A stretch of DNA of 6,998 bases from Chloroflexota bacterium (GCA_003513015.1 DOTA01000430.1:410-7407); one strand, 5' to 3'; shown: positions 1 to 6,602, counted from the stretch's first letter. Notes: generated by a model from the sequence alone, not told the origin. Program-made: numbers and translations.

Positions 1-276
1 ATGGGGAAAACTAGCCGTTTTGAACCCGAAGATGTGATCGTAAATGCGGAGTACGCCGCTCCCGGATATGGCGTGCTAACGGAGCGCGAGCGCCAGGCCG
101 TGCGTCTATTTGCTAAAACGGAGGGCGTGCTGCTTGATCCTGTTTACACGGGGCGCGCCGCCGCGGGGATGATAGATTTGATTCAAAAACACTTCTTCAA
201 ACCCAATGATGTGGTGCTCTTCTGGCACACCGGGGGCACCCCGGCCCTATTTGCAGAAAAATATCAGGATTTGTAA
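1..276 (+). CDS. D-cysteine desulfhydrase / ACC deaminase family protein, C-terminal part (5' end outside window)
   Basis: This is the C-terminal ~91 residues of a fold-type II PLP enzyme. Family members convert D-cysteine to pyruvate, H2S and ammonia, or ACC to 2-oxobutyrate. Seen: the block GYGVLTERERQAVRLFAKTE (residues 23-42) and then GVLLDPVYTGRAAAGMIDL, which match the conserved C-terminal region in which the enzyme re-enters the PLP domain; near the end, the HTGGTPALFAEKY motif (residues 77-89) is the family's HTGG-PALF signature. Full-length members are about 320-340 residues, so the ATG at base 1 is almost certainly an internal methionine and the real start, PLP lysine and promoter lie upstream. 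The stop TAA overlaps the ATG of the next gene by one base, implying translational coupling. The residues that separate D-cysteine desulfhydrase from ACC deaminase are not in the window, so substrate is unresolved. Confidence 0.85.
   Translation: MGKTSRFEPEDVIVNAEYAAPGYGVLTERERQAVRLFAKTEGVLLDPVYTGRAAAGMIDLIQKHFFKPNDVVLFWHTGGTPALFAEKYQDL
266..276 (+). promoter_or_regulatory. Shine-Dalgarno and stop/start overlap coupling the membrane gene to the upstream enzyme
   Basis: AGGA at 266-269 sits 6 nt before the ATG at 276. The upstream stop codon TAA (274-276) shares its last A with that ATG. This fixes the start of the membrane protein and indicates re-initiation or coupled translation within one transcript. 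Confidence 0.6.
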
Positions 277-980
277 TGTCGAGAATTCAATCTTGGGGTA
301 AACGCCCCTTTGTTTTTGTGCTTTGGGGCAGCGGATTGTTTGTAGCCCTTACGTTAGTTGGCATGTTGATATATCCAGGTGGCACGCATACGGATCCTGC
401 CAACCCGGGATATGCGTTTTTTCAAAATTTCTTTTCTGATTTAGGTCGCTTTGAAGCACACAATGGCACGCCAAATTGGTTATCAGCCCCTTTGTTTTTT
501 GTGGCCCTGAGCTTTGCCGGATTGGGGCTGGTCTTCTTCTTTATCGTATCACCGCAGTTTTTTGGAGAATCCCGTTTACAGCGAGTTTTAAGTGTGTCTG
601 GTTCGCTGTTTGGGGTGATCTCTGGTTTTGCTTATGTCGGCATTGCTTTCGCCCCTGCGGATGTTTCACCTGGAGCACATTTTCGCTTTGTCATGTTGGC
701 TTTTCGATCGTTTTTGCCAGCGGTGATTTTTTACTTCGTCGTAATTTTAGCGAATCGGGATTACCCCAACCGTTACGCGGTTGTGTATGCAGTTTTTTCG
801 ATCTTGTTGGCTGCCTATATTCTTTTGATTACCCGCGGCCCCGGATTTGATACCGCGGAAGGTATTCTGATCCAGGCTACCGGGCAGAAAATCATCGTCT
901 ATGCTGCCATCATCACGGTTTTTGTCCAGAGTTGGGGGGCCAAAAAGTTAGCGGGAGCAGGACAACCAGTAAGCAGGTAA
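276..980 (+). CDS. Six-helix membrane protein of unknown function (possibly DUF998-like)
   Basis: A 234-residue, Phe- and aliphatic-rich integral membrane protein. Predicted by eye: membrane segments at about residues 11-33, 71-91, 104-127, 137-158, 166-186 and 205-222, with a long extracytoplasmic or cytoplasmic loop (34-70) after helix 1. That loop carries FFQNFFSDLGRFEAHNG (48-64). A SDLG motif after the first helix resembles DUF998-type membrane proteins, but the match is from memory and modest. No catalytic motif is evident. The start is supported by overlap with the upstream stop (TAATG) and by an AGGA Shine-Dalgarno at 266-269, 6 nt before the ATG. It is therefore the downstream cistron of the PLP-enzyme operon. 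A functional link (for example export or sensing related to cysteine/sulfide) is only inference from coupling. The gene looks more AT-rich than its neighbours, which is largely explained by TTT-rich hydrophobic codons. Confidence 0.8.
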   Translation: MSRIQSWGKRPFVFVLWGSGLFVALTLVGMLIYPGGTHTDPANPGYAFFQNFFSDLGRFEAHNGTPNWLSAPLFFVALSFAGLGLVFFFIVSPQFFGESRLQRVLSVSGSLFGVISGFAYVGIAFAPADVSPGAHFRFVMLAFRSFLPAVIFYFVVILANRDYPNRYAVVYAVFSILLAAYILLITRGPGFDTAEGILIQATGQKIIVYAAIITVFVQSWGAKKLAGAGQPVSR

Positions 981-1040
981 ACTTTTATCCAGGTGAGACC
1001 TCAAAAAACGATCTGCTTTTGTTTGCACCAGTTTACTTGT
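973..1040 (+). repeat. Long-range inverted repeat in the convergent gap
   Basis: GTAAACT (977-983) is the exact reverse complement of AGTTTAC (1030-1036). In a plus-strand RNA the stem extends to 11 pairs (973-983 with 1030-1040, two of them G-U). The 46 nt loop contains a small AGGT/ACCT hairpin (991-1001). It begins inside the last codons of the membrane gene and sits between the two converging genes. No T-run follows, so terminator activity is doubtful. Confidence 0.3.
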
Positions 1041-1059
1041 ATAGGCTAGAAAATTCCTA

Positions 1060-2457
1060 TCACCGCTTCAAAATGTAATACGTTGCCCGTTTCGACCCTA
1101 CCTTAATCAAAATCCCCTTTTTTACCAGATCAGCCAGATCGCGCCGCAGAGTCTCGGCTGAAACTTCGGGGCACAGCCCCTGATAATCGCTGTTCGTGAT
1201 GCGTGCTTTATTAATCAGAAATCCCAGGGCGCGCGCTTGCCGGGGGTTGAGATCAAACGCCTCGTAACGGGCCAGGTCTGGGAGCGAAGCACTTGTAGTA
1301 AGCTCAGTTTCCGCGCCAAACAAAGTCACCCGGAACGAACCGCCAATCTCCTCAAAGCGGGGCCGTGGCAGGTTATTTCGCTTCATCACAGTTACCACGC
1401 GGTTCAGGCCGTACCCCAAACGCTCTACAAACCCCAAATCGGAGAGCACCTGCGCGATCACGGCATTGCGCGAGAAACGCGCCTCCAACAGGTTGTCTAA
1501 TGTAACCGGGCCAGGCAATCCGCCGGGGGAGTGTACCTCCAGCCGGTCAGCAAAAATGTGCAGGTGAATGGTATCGCCCTGCTGGCTGTAATCGCGGTGG
1601 GCAATGGCATTCACCAACAATTCGCGCACCGCTTCCAAAGGATATTCAGGTGTTTCCTGGCGGGTTAGGCCCACCAAACGGGCCACCGAGCGGAGATGAT
1701 CACGCACAAATGTTTCCGCCTGGCGCAGTTGATCGGGCAGCGTGCCGCGGATTTCTTGCTTAACAAACTCATCTGAGATCGCCATTCCGGGGAAGCGCGC
1801 CGCTAAAACCGCCGCGTTGGGCAGCCATTGCTGGGGGTGTTTGCCAAATAACAGCAGCGCGGCATAGGTCGGGCGAAGTTCCCCGTTTTCCGCGGTCAGG
1901 CAGCCTCGCCGCTGCAAAACAATCGCGGGATCGGCCTGATCGGGCAGGCTCAGAGCGGCGAGATAAGCCCTCACTTGCTCAAAATCCAGATCATCCAGCG
2001 TGGCATGGGGAGCCAGGCGCGCCTCAAACTGAATTACGCCGCGGGCAACCAGCAAGGCCCGCAAATTTCGGGCAGAAAGCGGGGTTTCGCGGCGTCCGCT
2101 GCGCTCCAGGTAGCGCCCTTCCAAGCTGTAGACGTGCGGCAGCCCCGCAGGCACGCTCACCCGGATCAGCGTGCTCCCGTCTACAACAACAACCTGGGGC
2201 ACGGGTAACACCAGGGGCGGGTCTGAGAGCAAAGCCGCCTGAAAGATGCGGTCAATTTCCTCTACGGGATCACTCACCCCCAGGATGTGTCCGGCACGCG
2301 GCGAAACGCCCAAAAGGAGGCTGCCCCCCTGGGCGTTTGCCATCCCCACCAGGGTTGCAGCCAACTGCGAGATGGCCACATCCTCCGGATACCAGTGCAA
2401 GGTAGCCGACATCCCTGAGGCGATGAGATCGAGTAGAGCTTGCGCGTTCGTTGACAT
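1060..2457 (-). CDS. AlbA_2 (Schlafen-fold) / GHKL ATPase-like / winged-helix putative regulator
   Basis: A 465-residue protein of the COG2865 type, often mislabelled 'RecG-related helicase'; no helicase motifs are present. Domains in order: AlbA_2 domain, residues ~10-140, recognisable from ANAQGGSLLLGVS (40-52) and the GRYLERSGRRETPLS stretch (114-128); a linker with LRPTYAALLLFGKHPQQWLPNA (~194-215, only part needed for recognition); a GHKL-like ATP-binding domain with N-box E275-x3-E-L-x2-N283-A-I-A-H287-R-D-Y, a G1-like D304-R-L-E-V-x-S-P-G-G and a glycine-rich RLGYGLNRV (346-354); and a C-terminal winged helix (~403-462) ending ILIKVGSKRATYYIL. The architecture implies DNA binding and nucleotide-dependent transcription control or a defence/stress role, but no target is visible. 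Unusual: the E-x-x-x-EFK signature normally opening AlbA_2 is replaced by TLHWYPED (19-26). An in-frame stop lies 4 codons upstream, so this ATG is the first available. The start is 29 bp after the lon stop. Confidence 0.85.
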   Translation of the reverse strand: MSTNAQALLDLIASGMSATLHWYPEDVAISQLAATLVGMANAQGGSLLLGVSPRAGHILGVSDPVEEIDRIFQAALLSDPPLVLPVPQVVVVDGSTLIRVSVPAGLPHVYSLEGRYLERSGRRETPLSARNLRALLVARGVIQFEARLAPHATLDDLDFEQVRAYLAALSLPDQADPAIVLQRRGCLTAENGELRPTYAALLLFGKHPQQWLPNAAVLAARFPGMAISDEFVKQEIRGTLPDQLRQAETFVRDHLRSVARLVGLTRQETPEYPLEAVRELLVNAIAHRDYSQQGDTIHLHIFADRLEVHSPGGLPGPVTLDNLLEARFSRNAVIAQVLSDLGFVERLGYGLNRVVTVMKRNNLPRPRFEEIGGSFRVTLFGAETELTTSASLPDLARYEAFDLNPRQARALGFLINKARITNSDYQGLCPEVSAETLRRDLADLVKKGILIKVGSKRATYYILKR

Positions 2458-2463
2458 TTGGGA

Positions 2464-2493
2464 ATTTTAGCGGATACCCGGCCCGTTTATAAA
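2464..2493 (-). promoter_or_regulatory. Possible leaderless promoter of the AlbA_2 gene, overlapping the end of lon
   Basis: On the minus strand TAAAAT (2469-2464) matches the -10 consensus at 5 of 6 bases and ends 6 nt before the ATG (2457). TTTATA (2493-2488) with an 18 bp spacer is a 4 of 6 match to the -35 box and lies across the lon stop codon. No Shine-Dalgarno sequence is present between lon and this ATG. This fits a transcript beginning at or next to the ATG. The alternative is readthrough from lon with a start that is not SD-dependent. Confidence 0.4.
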
Positions 2494-4979
2494 TCCAGTT
2501 CCTCAGGGGGAGCTTCGGATTTGGCCTTGCGGCTGGTTGCCCGTGGACGTTTGCTTCTCGGCTCCGGGGGCAGCAGCGCAATTTCGAGCACTTCATCCAG
2601 GTGTTCTACCGGGCGGATATCCAGATCGCTGCGGGCTTTTTTGGGCACATCCACCAGGTCTTTGAGATTGCGCTTGGGGATGATCACGGTTTTAACCCCG
2701 GCCCGGTGGGCAGCCAGCACCTTTTCGCGCACCCCGCCGATGGGCAGCACCCGCCCACGCAGCGTGATTTCGCCGGTCATGGCCACATCCCGCCGGATTT
2801 TGCGGCGCGTGAAAGCCGAGGTCAGGGCGGTTGCCATAGTAATGCCCGCACTGGGGCCATCTTTGGGAATAGCGCCCTCCGGGATGTGGATGTGAATGTC
2901 GATGTTCTCGAAAACATCTGGGTCAATGCCTAATTCGCTGGCGCGGGATTTCAGGTACGAGAGCGCGGCCTGAGCGGATTCTTGCATCACTTCGCCGAGT
3001 TGGCCGGTGAGTTGCAAATTGCCTTTGCCTTCGATCAGCAGCACTTCCACGGGCATGATCTCGCCGCCATTGGAAGTCCAGGCCACCGCGGTCGCCACGC
3101 CGATTTCATCTTCGCGTTCAGCCTCCAAGTTGAAGAATTGGGGCGGCCCCAGGAATTTTTCGATGGAGGTGGAGGCAATTTGGGTGGGGTAAGGTTTCTC
3201 TTCGGCTTTCAGGCGAGCGATCTTGCGGCAGGCGCGCCCGATTTCACGCTCCAGATTGCGCACCCCGGCTTCGTAAGTGTATTCGCGGATGATGCGTTGC
3301 AGCGACTGTTCAGAAAAGCGGATGTCTTCATCATCCAGGCCGTTTTCTTCCAACTGGCGCGGGATTAAAAAGCGGCGACAGATTTCGAGTTTTTCTTCTT
3401 CGATATAGCCGGGAAATTCGATCACTTCCATGCGATCCAGCAAAGCGGGCGGGATGGTGGCATCGGTGTTGGCGGTGGTGATGAACATCACGCGCGAGAG
3501 ATCAAAGGCCAATTCCAGGTAGTGATCCGAAAAGGCGTTATTTTGCTCGGGATCGAGCACTTCCAGTAGGGCCGAAGAGGGATCGCCGCGGAAATCAGCG
3601 CCTAGTTTGTCGATTTCATCGAGCATAAAGAGCGGATTGCTGGTTTCGGCGCGCCGCATGGTTTGGATGATGCGCCCTGGCAAAGCCCCAATGTAAGTGC
3701 GCCGGTGCCCGCGGATTTCTGCTTCATCGCGCACGCCGCCCAGGGAGAGCCGCACGAATTTGCGCCCTAAGGCTTCAGCAATCGAGCGCCCCAGAGATGT
3801 TTTGCCGGTTCCGGGTGGGCCGATAAAACACAGGATGGGCTGGCGCGTCTTTTTGGGACGCAGTTTTTTGATGGCGATAAATTCTAAAATGCGTTCTTTG
3901 GCTTTGGGCAGGCCAAAATGGTAATCTTCTAGAATTTGGGCCGCATTGCTGACATCCAGGTTGTCGTCGGTGAGTTTATCCCAGGGGAGTTCCAGAATCC
4001 AATCGATGTAGGTGCGGATGATGCCCACTTCGGGAGAGACCGGCGGCATTTGAGTCAGGCGGCCCACTTCTTTGATGGCGCGCAGTTCTGCTTCTTCGGG
4101 CAGGCCCACGCTTTCGATGCGAGTGCGCAACTCGGCCACTTCGGCTATCCAGGGGTCGCCTTCGCCCAATTCGGTTTGGATCACCTTCATCTGCTCGCGC
4201 AGGTAAAATTCTCGTTGGGTGCGATCTACCTCGGATTTGGTGCGCGATTGGATTTCATCTTCCAACTCGAGCACATCCAATTCTTGGGCCAGCAGCGAGA
4301 CGATCTGTTCCAACCGTTTGCGGGGATCAACCATTGCCAATAATTTCAGCCGCTCTTTCAGGTTTGGCGAGATGGAGGTGGCAATCATGTCGGCCAACCA
4401 GCCCGGTTCTTCGATGTTGAGGGCGAAAAGGTGGGCCTCTTCGGGCAGGCTGCGGTTGAGTTGGATGCAGCGGTTGAAAAGTTCCACGGCGGTGCGCATG
4501 GTGGCGTCGATTTCGCGGTCGACACGCACACTTTCATAGACCGGACGGACGCGCGCCCGCAAGTAGGGTTCCACTTGGGTGAACTCGATCAACTCTACGC
4601 GGCGGCGGGCTTGCACCAGGGCAGAATAAGAACCATCGGGCATGTTAAGTAGCCGCCCTACGGCCATTTCCACGCCGATGGGAAAGAAATCATCCGGGCC
4701 AGGATTATCGTTGCCCGGGTCGCGCTGCGTCAGGGCAATCACCGTTTGGGTTTCGGAGTGGGCCTCTTCGATAGACCACAGCGTGCTTTCACGCCCCACA
4801 AAGATCGGCGAAACCATGTGGGGGTAAATGACCACATCGCGCATGGGCAACACCGGCCCTTCAATTAACCCATCGTCATTGGGCATTAAATCTTTTACTT
4901 TATAGAGTTCCTCGGTGCGCCGCTGCATGGCTTCGGCGAACTCATCTTCATCAAAAGGATCCCAGTTGTTTTCATCCAT
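2487..4979 (-). CDS. lon: ATP-dependent Lon protease (LonA, endopeptidase La)
   Basis: An 830-residue cytoplasmic AAA+ serine protease that unfolds and degrades damaged proteins and specific regulators, working as a homohexamer. Domains: acidic leader (1-40), N-terminal LON substrate-binding domain (~41-233, opening [20 protein letters not shown]), helical linker (~234-345, including [18 protein letters not shown]), AAA+ module with Walker [10 protein letters not shown] (387-395), Walker B FMLDEIDK (451-458), sensor-1 TTAN (501-504) and arginine finger R516 in [10 protein letters not shown]. In the protease domain (~620-805) the catalytic dyad is S710 in [10 protein letters not shown] and K753 in [14 protein letters not shown]; the 43-residue spacing equals that of E. 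coli S679/K722. All catalytic residues are intact. It is slightly longer than E. coli Lon (784) owing to the N-terminal leader and a charged C-terminal tail (~804-830). The start is supported by AAAGGGAG 11 nt upstream; an ATG at 4990 is out of frame. No membrane segment, so this is LonA, not LonB. Confidence 0.97.
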   Translation of the reverse strand: MDENNWDPFDEDEFAEAMQRRTEELYKVKDLMPNDDGLIEGPVLPMRDVVIYPHMVSPIFVGRESTLWSIEEAHSETQTVIALTQRDPGNDNPGPDDFFPIGVEMAVGRLLNMPDGSYSALVQARRRVELIEFTQVEPYLRARVRPVYESVRVDREIDATMRTAVELFNRCIQLNRSLPEEAHLFALNIEEPGWLADMIATSISPNLKERLKLLAMVDPRKRLEQIVSLLAQELDVLELEDEIQSRTKSEVDRTQREFYLREQMKVIQTELGEGDPWIAEVAELRTRIESVGLPEEAELRAIKEVGRLTQMPPVSPEVGIIRTYIDWILELPWDKLTDDNLDVSNAAQILEDYHFGLPKAKERILEFIAIKKLRPKKTRQPILCFIGPPGTGKTSLGRSIAEALGRKFVRLSLGGVRDEAEIRGHRRTYIGALPGRIIQTMRRAETSNPLFMLDEIDKLGADFRGDPSSALLEVLDPEQNNAFSDHYLELAFDLSRVMFITTANTDATIPPALLDRMEVIEFPGYIEEEKLEICRRFLIPRQLEENGLDDEDIRFSEQSLQRIIREYTYEAGVRNLEREIGRACRKIARLKAEEKPYPTQIASTSIEKFLGPPQFFNLEAEREDEIGVATAVAWTSNGGEIMPVEVLLIEGKGNLQLTGQLGEVMQESAQAALSYLKSRASELGIDPDVFENIDIHIHIPEGAIPKDGPSAGITMATALTSAFTRRKIRRDVAMTGEITLRGRVLPIGGVREKVLAAHRAGVKTVIIPKRNLKDLVDVPKKARSDLDIRPVEHLDEVLEIALLPPEPRSKRPRATSRKAKSEAPPEELDL

Positions 4980-4990
4980 TAATAATCATT

Positions 4991-4998
4991 CTCCCTTT
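4991..4998 (-). promoter_or_regulatory. lon ribosome binding site
   Basis: Minus-strand AAAGGGAG (4998-4991) is a good Shine-Dalgarno core, 11 nt before the lon ATG at 4979. The spacing is slightly long. An intervening ATG at 4990-4988 is out of frame and reaches a stop after five codons (M-I-I-N-G), so it is not an alternative lon start. Confidence 0.6.
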
Positions 4999-5001
4999 CA
5001 G

Positions 5002-5034
5002 AGGGGGATTATGCCCCTGTTTTTTTATTTTTTT
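5002..5034 (+). terminator. Plus-strand terminator-like hairpin with long T-tract, antisense to the lon leader
   Basis: AGGGG (5002-5006) pairs with CCCCT (5014-5018) around a 7 nt loop and is followed by G, then T7-A-T7 (5020-5034). This has the form of an intrinsic terminator on the plus strand, but no plus-strand gene lies upstream within 4 kb. It could stop antisense transcription running through lon. It may instead be a by-product of the A-tract promoter of lon, which occupies the same bases on the other strand. Confidence 0.35.
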
Positions 5035-5036
5035 AA
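5008..5036 (-). promoter_or_regulatory. Candidate sigma-70-type promoter of lon
   Basis: On the minus strand TTAAAA (5036-5031; 4 of 6 to -35) and CATAAT (5013-5008; 5 of 6 to -10) are separated by exactly 17 bp, and the spacer is an A-tract. Transcription would begin near 5001, giving a ~22 nt leader that contains the Shine-Dalgarno AAAGGGAG. No CIRCE or HAIR heat-shock operator was seen nearby, so a heat-shock repressor is not indicated. Confidence 0.4.
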
Positions 5037-5062
5037 CGGCTCTGGCCAGGGCCGAAAAGTAA

Positions 5063-5085
5063 CATCCTGAGCCTGTCGAAGGATG
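5063..5085. repeat. REP-like dispersed palindrome
   Basis: The minus strand reads CATCCTTCGACAGGCTCAGG followed by ATG, with 6 bp terminal arms (CATCCT/AGGATG). The core TTCGACAGGCTCAGG is a short palindromic sequence I recall as recurring in intergenic regions of many bacterial genomes, including Chloroflexota and some Proteobacteria. Only one copy is in this window, so its repetitive nature is recalled, not shown here. Confidence 0.5.
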
Positions 5086-5101
5086 CGGTTTGCCAATTGC
5101 C

Positions 5102-5127
5102 GCACACTTCAACGGGGTTCAGTGTGC
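5102..5127. repeat. Intergenic stem-loop (7 bp perfect arms)
   Basis: GCACACT (5102-5108) is the exact reverse complement of AGTGTGC (5121-5127). Inside, AAC (5111-5113) can pair with GTT (5117-5119) with a one-base offset. It lies about 45 bp past the folC stop and could act as a 3' end stabiliser or a weak terminator, but no T-run follows on either strand. Confidence 0.45.
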
Positions 5128-5171
5128 TATCGACGAGATGGTTGAGTAGATACTATTTTTTTAGAAAAAGT

Positions 5172-6515
5172 CTACCAATTTGCCTGATTCTGCCGCTCAA
5201 TCCAGGCCACGCGCAGGCTGGCAGCCATAAAAACGCTGCCCGCGGTGATGATCAAATCATCCGGGCCGAGGTTTTCCAGGGCGGTGTTCAACGCTTCTGT
5301 GGCATTGGGCGTGGCATTTACGGGAATATCTTTCAGCGAGCGCACCAGTTCGGCAAGTTCAGCGGCAGGCATGGCGCGCGGATGGCCGGATTCGGTGGCA
5401 ATCACCATCCGGGCCCGCGGTAGCCAGGCGTTGAGCATGCTGGAAACATCTTTATCAGCGGAAAAACCCACGATCAAGATCATGGGCTTCTCGGGAAAGT
5501 ATTGATCCAGGGTGTTTTGCAAGACGCGAGCGGAATAGGCATTGTGTGCCGAATCGATAATGATCGGCGGCTCTGGCTGCAAGATTTCAAAGCGCCCCGG
5601 CCAGTTGGTTTCGGCTAATCCCTGGCGGATAGCCCCTTCGCTGAGGTCCACGCCCGCAGCTTTGATGGTCTGCAGCACCACGTAAGCGGTGGCCGCGTTT
5701 TCGGCTTGATGATCGCCCAGCAAGGGAATTTCGAGCAAAACCGGATTTTTGGTTTCGTCGGATTTCCATAAAGAAAAAATCTGCCCCCGGAGGGAACGGG
5801 ATTTGATGCTGAATTTGTAATCGCGCCCTACCTGGGTGAGCGGGCAGCCGCGTTCTTCGGCGATTTGGTGGAGTTTCTCGCGGGGTTCATCGCGCTGCGG
5901 GGCCAGCACCACCGGCAAGCCGGGTTTGATGATCCCCCCTTTTTCGGTAGCGATCTCAGAGAGGGTATCCCCTAAAACGTAGGTATGATCCTTGGAGATG
6001 GAAGTGATCACTGAAACCAGGGGTGTGACCACGTTGGTGGCATCCAGCCGTCCCCCCAGGCCCACTTCGATCACGGCAATTTCCGTCCCCTGGCGGGCGA
6101 AGTGCCAGAAAGCCAGCGCCGTGGAAATCTCGAAGGTGGTCAGGCCCGGGATCGTCGCCACGAAGGGTTTGATTTCGTCAACCAGGGCGACCAAATCGGC
6201 CTGCGAAATCGGTTCGCCATTAATTTGGATGCGCTCTTCAAAATCTTTGAGATGTGGCGAGGTGTACAACCCGGTTTTGAAACCCGATTCCCGCAGGGCG
6301 GCCGCGCAAAAGGCGCAAACCGAGCCTTTGCCTTTGGTGCCGGCTACATGGATAATTTTGTAGGTTTCTTGAGGATTGCCTAGCGCCTGCATCAAATCCC
6401 GCATGCGCGCCAGATCAAAATTCTCAGGGGCTAAGTTTTGTTGGTGGGTGAGGCTGAAATCGACGAAACTGTAAAGGTAGTCGAGGGCAGCCTGATATTG
6501 GGGGTCAATGGTCAT
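5172..6515 (-). CDS. folC: Dihydrofolate synthase / folylpolyglutamate synthase
   Basis: A 447-residue Mur-ligase-family enzyme that adds glutamate to dihydropteroate and/or to folates using ATP, retaining folates in the cytoplasm. Seen: P-loop GTKGKGS (59-65), YTSPHL (84-89) with the Mg-ligand serine S86, EVGLGGRLDATN (150-161) with E150, DHT with H177, and EKGGIIKPG with K192, equivalent to the carbamylated lysine of the family. The C-terminal ligase domain shows GDHQAENAATA (267-277), NWPGRFE (304-310) and DSAHN (321-325). Length fits bacterial FolC (~420-450). The frame stays open back to 6896, but family homology begins at residue ~8 of this start, the upstream extension is low-complexity Gln/Arg-rich, and it would overlap the divergent gene. 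The start at 6515 is also placed 7 nt after a -10 box. Minor variations: KDHT where LDHT is common, and KGGI for KAGI. Whether it has both activities cannot be read from motifs alone. Confidence 0.94.
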   Translation of the reverse strand: MTIDPQYQAALDYLYSFVDFSLTHQQNLAPENFDLARMRDLMQALGNPQETYKIIHVAGTKGKGSVCAFCAAALRESGFKTGLYTSPHLKDFEERIQINGEPISQADLVALVDEIKPFVATIPGLTTFEISTALAFWHFARQGTEIAVIEVGLGGRLDATNVVTPLVSVITSISKDHTYVLGDTLSEIATEKGGIIKPGLPVVLAPQRDEPREKLHQIAEERGCPLTQVGRDYKFSIKSRSLRGQIFSLWKSDETKNPVLLEIPLLGDHQAENAATAYVVLQTIKAAGVDLSEGAIRQGLAETNWPGRFEILQPEPPIIIDSAHNAYSARVLQNTLDQYFPEKPMILIVGFSADKDVSSMLNAWLPRARMVIATESGHPRAMPAAELAELVRSLKDIPVNATPNATEALNTALENLGPDDLIITAGSVFMAASLRVAWIERQNQANW

Positions 6516-6522
6516 GTTGGGG

Positions 6523-6551
6523 ATTGTAACCGCGGGGAGGGTACATTGCAA
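6523..6551 (-). promoter_or_regulatory. Candidate folC promoter giving a leaderless transcript
   Basis: On the minus strand TTGCAA (6551-6546; 4 of 6) and TACAAT (6528-6523; 5 of 6) are separated by exactly 17 bp. The -10 box ends 7 nt before the folC ATG (6515), the normal distance to a transcription start. The intervening CCCCAAC is not a Shine-Dalgarno sequence. Transcription would therefore begin at or within a base or two of the ATG. Confidence 0.55.
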
Positions 6552-6587
6552 GGGAGGGGATTCGCTGGCGCGTTGAATCTTCCCGTG

Positions 6588-6602
6588 TGATAAAATGCCG
6601 CC
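6588..6602 (+). promoter_or_regulatory. Extended -10 promoter of the SanA-like gene, leaderless geometry
   Basis: TGATAAAAT at 6588-6596 is an extended -10 element (TG-n-TAAAAT). It ends 6 nt before the ATG at 6603, and the intervening GCCGCC has no Shine-Dalgarno character. No -35 box occurs at 16-18 bp spacing, which is acceptable for an extended -10 promoter. Confidence 0.5.

Larger units (their letters stand above)
4980..5171. other. Non-coding spacer between folC and lon with clustered stem-loops
   Basis: This 192 bp gap holds no plausible gene. Besides the lon promoter region it contains three inverted repeats on their own register: 5037-5054 (7-pair stem on the plus-strand RNA including one G-U pair, GGCC loop), 5063-5085 (REP-like palindrome) and 5102-5127 (7 bp stem). 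The stretch just after the folC stop (5150-5171) is a weak A/T-rich near-palindrome. None is followed by a T-run in the folC direction, so a canonical folC terminator is not evident. Confidence 0.6.

Noticed and set aside
476..850. 124-codon plus-strand open frame inside the membrane protein gene
   Set aside because: It is an alternative frame within a gene with clear membrane segments and coupling signals. Its Cys/Phe-rich composition is typical of a frame-shifted TTT-rich gene.
991..1001. AGGT-GAG-ACCT hairpin as a terminator in the convergent gap
   Set aside because: It is only a 4 bp stem and is followed by AAAAAA on the plus strand, with no T-run on either strand that would support intrinsic termination.
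1060..2457. RecG-type helicase annotation for the AlbA_2 gene
   Set aside because: There is no Walker A or helicase motif. The ATP-binding signature is of the GHKL type, so only the database naming habit suggests RecG.
2270..2596. 108-codon minus-strand open frame across the lon/AlbA_2 junction
   Set aside because: It overlaps the end of lon and the start of the AlbA_2 gene in another frame, has no recognisable domain and no ribosome site, and looks like a shadow of two real genes.
3936..4343. 135-codon plus-strand open frame antisense to lon (and several similar ones at 2458-4827)
   Set aside because: Each is the mirror of the strongly conserved lon coding sequence and has no independent start signals or family similarity.
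4980..5171. CIRCE or HAIR heat-shock operator upstream of lon
   Set aside because: Neither TTAGCACTC-N9-GAGTGCTAA nor the HspR inverted repeat, nor a near match, is present in the spacer.
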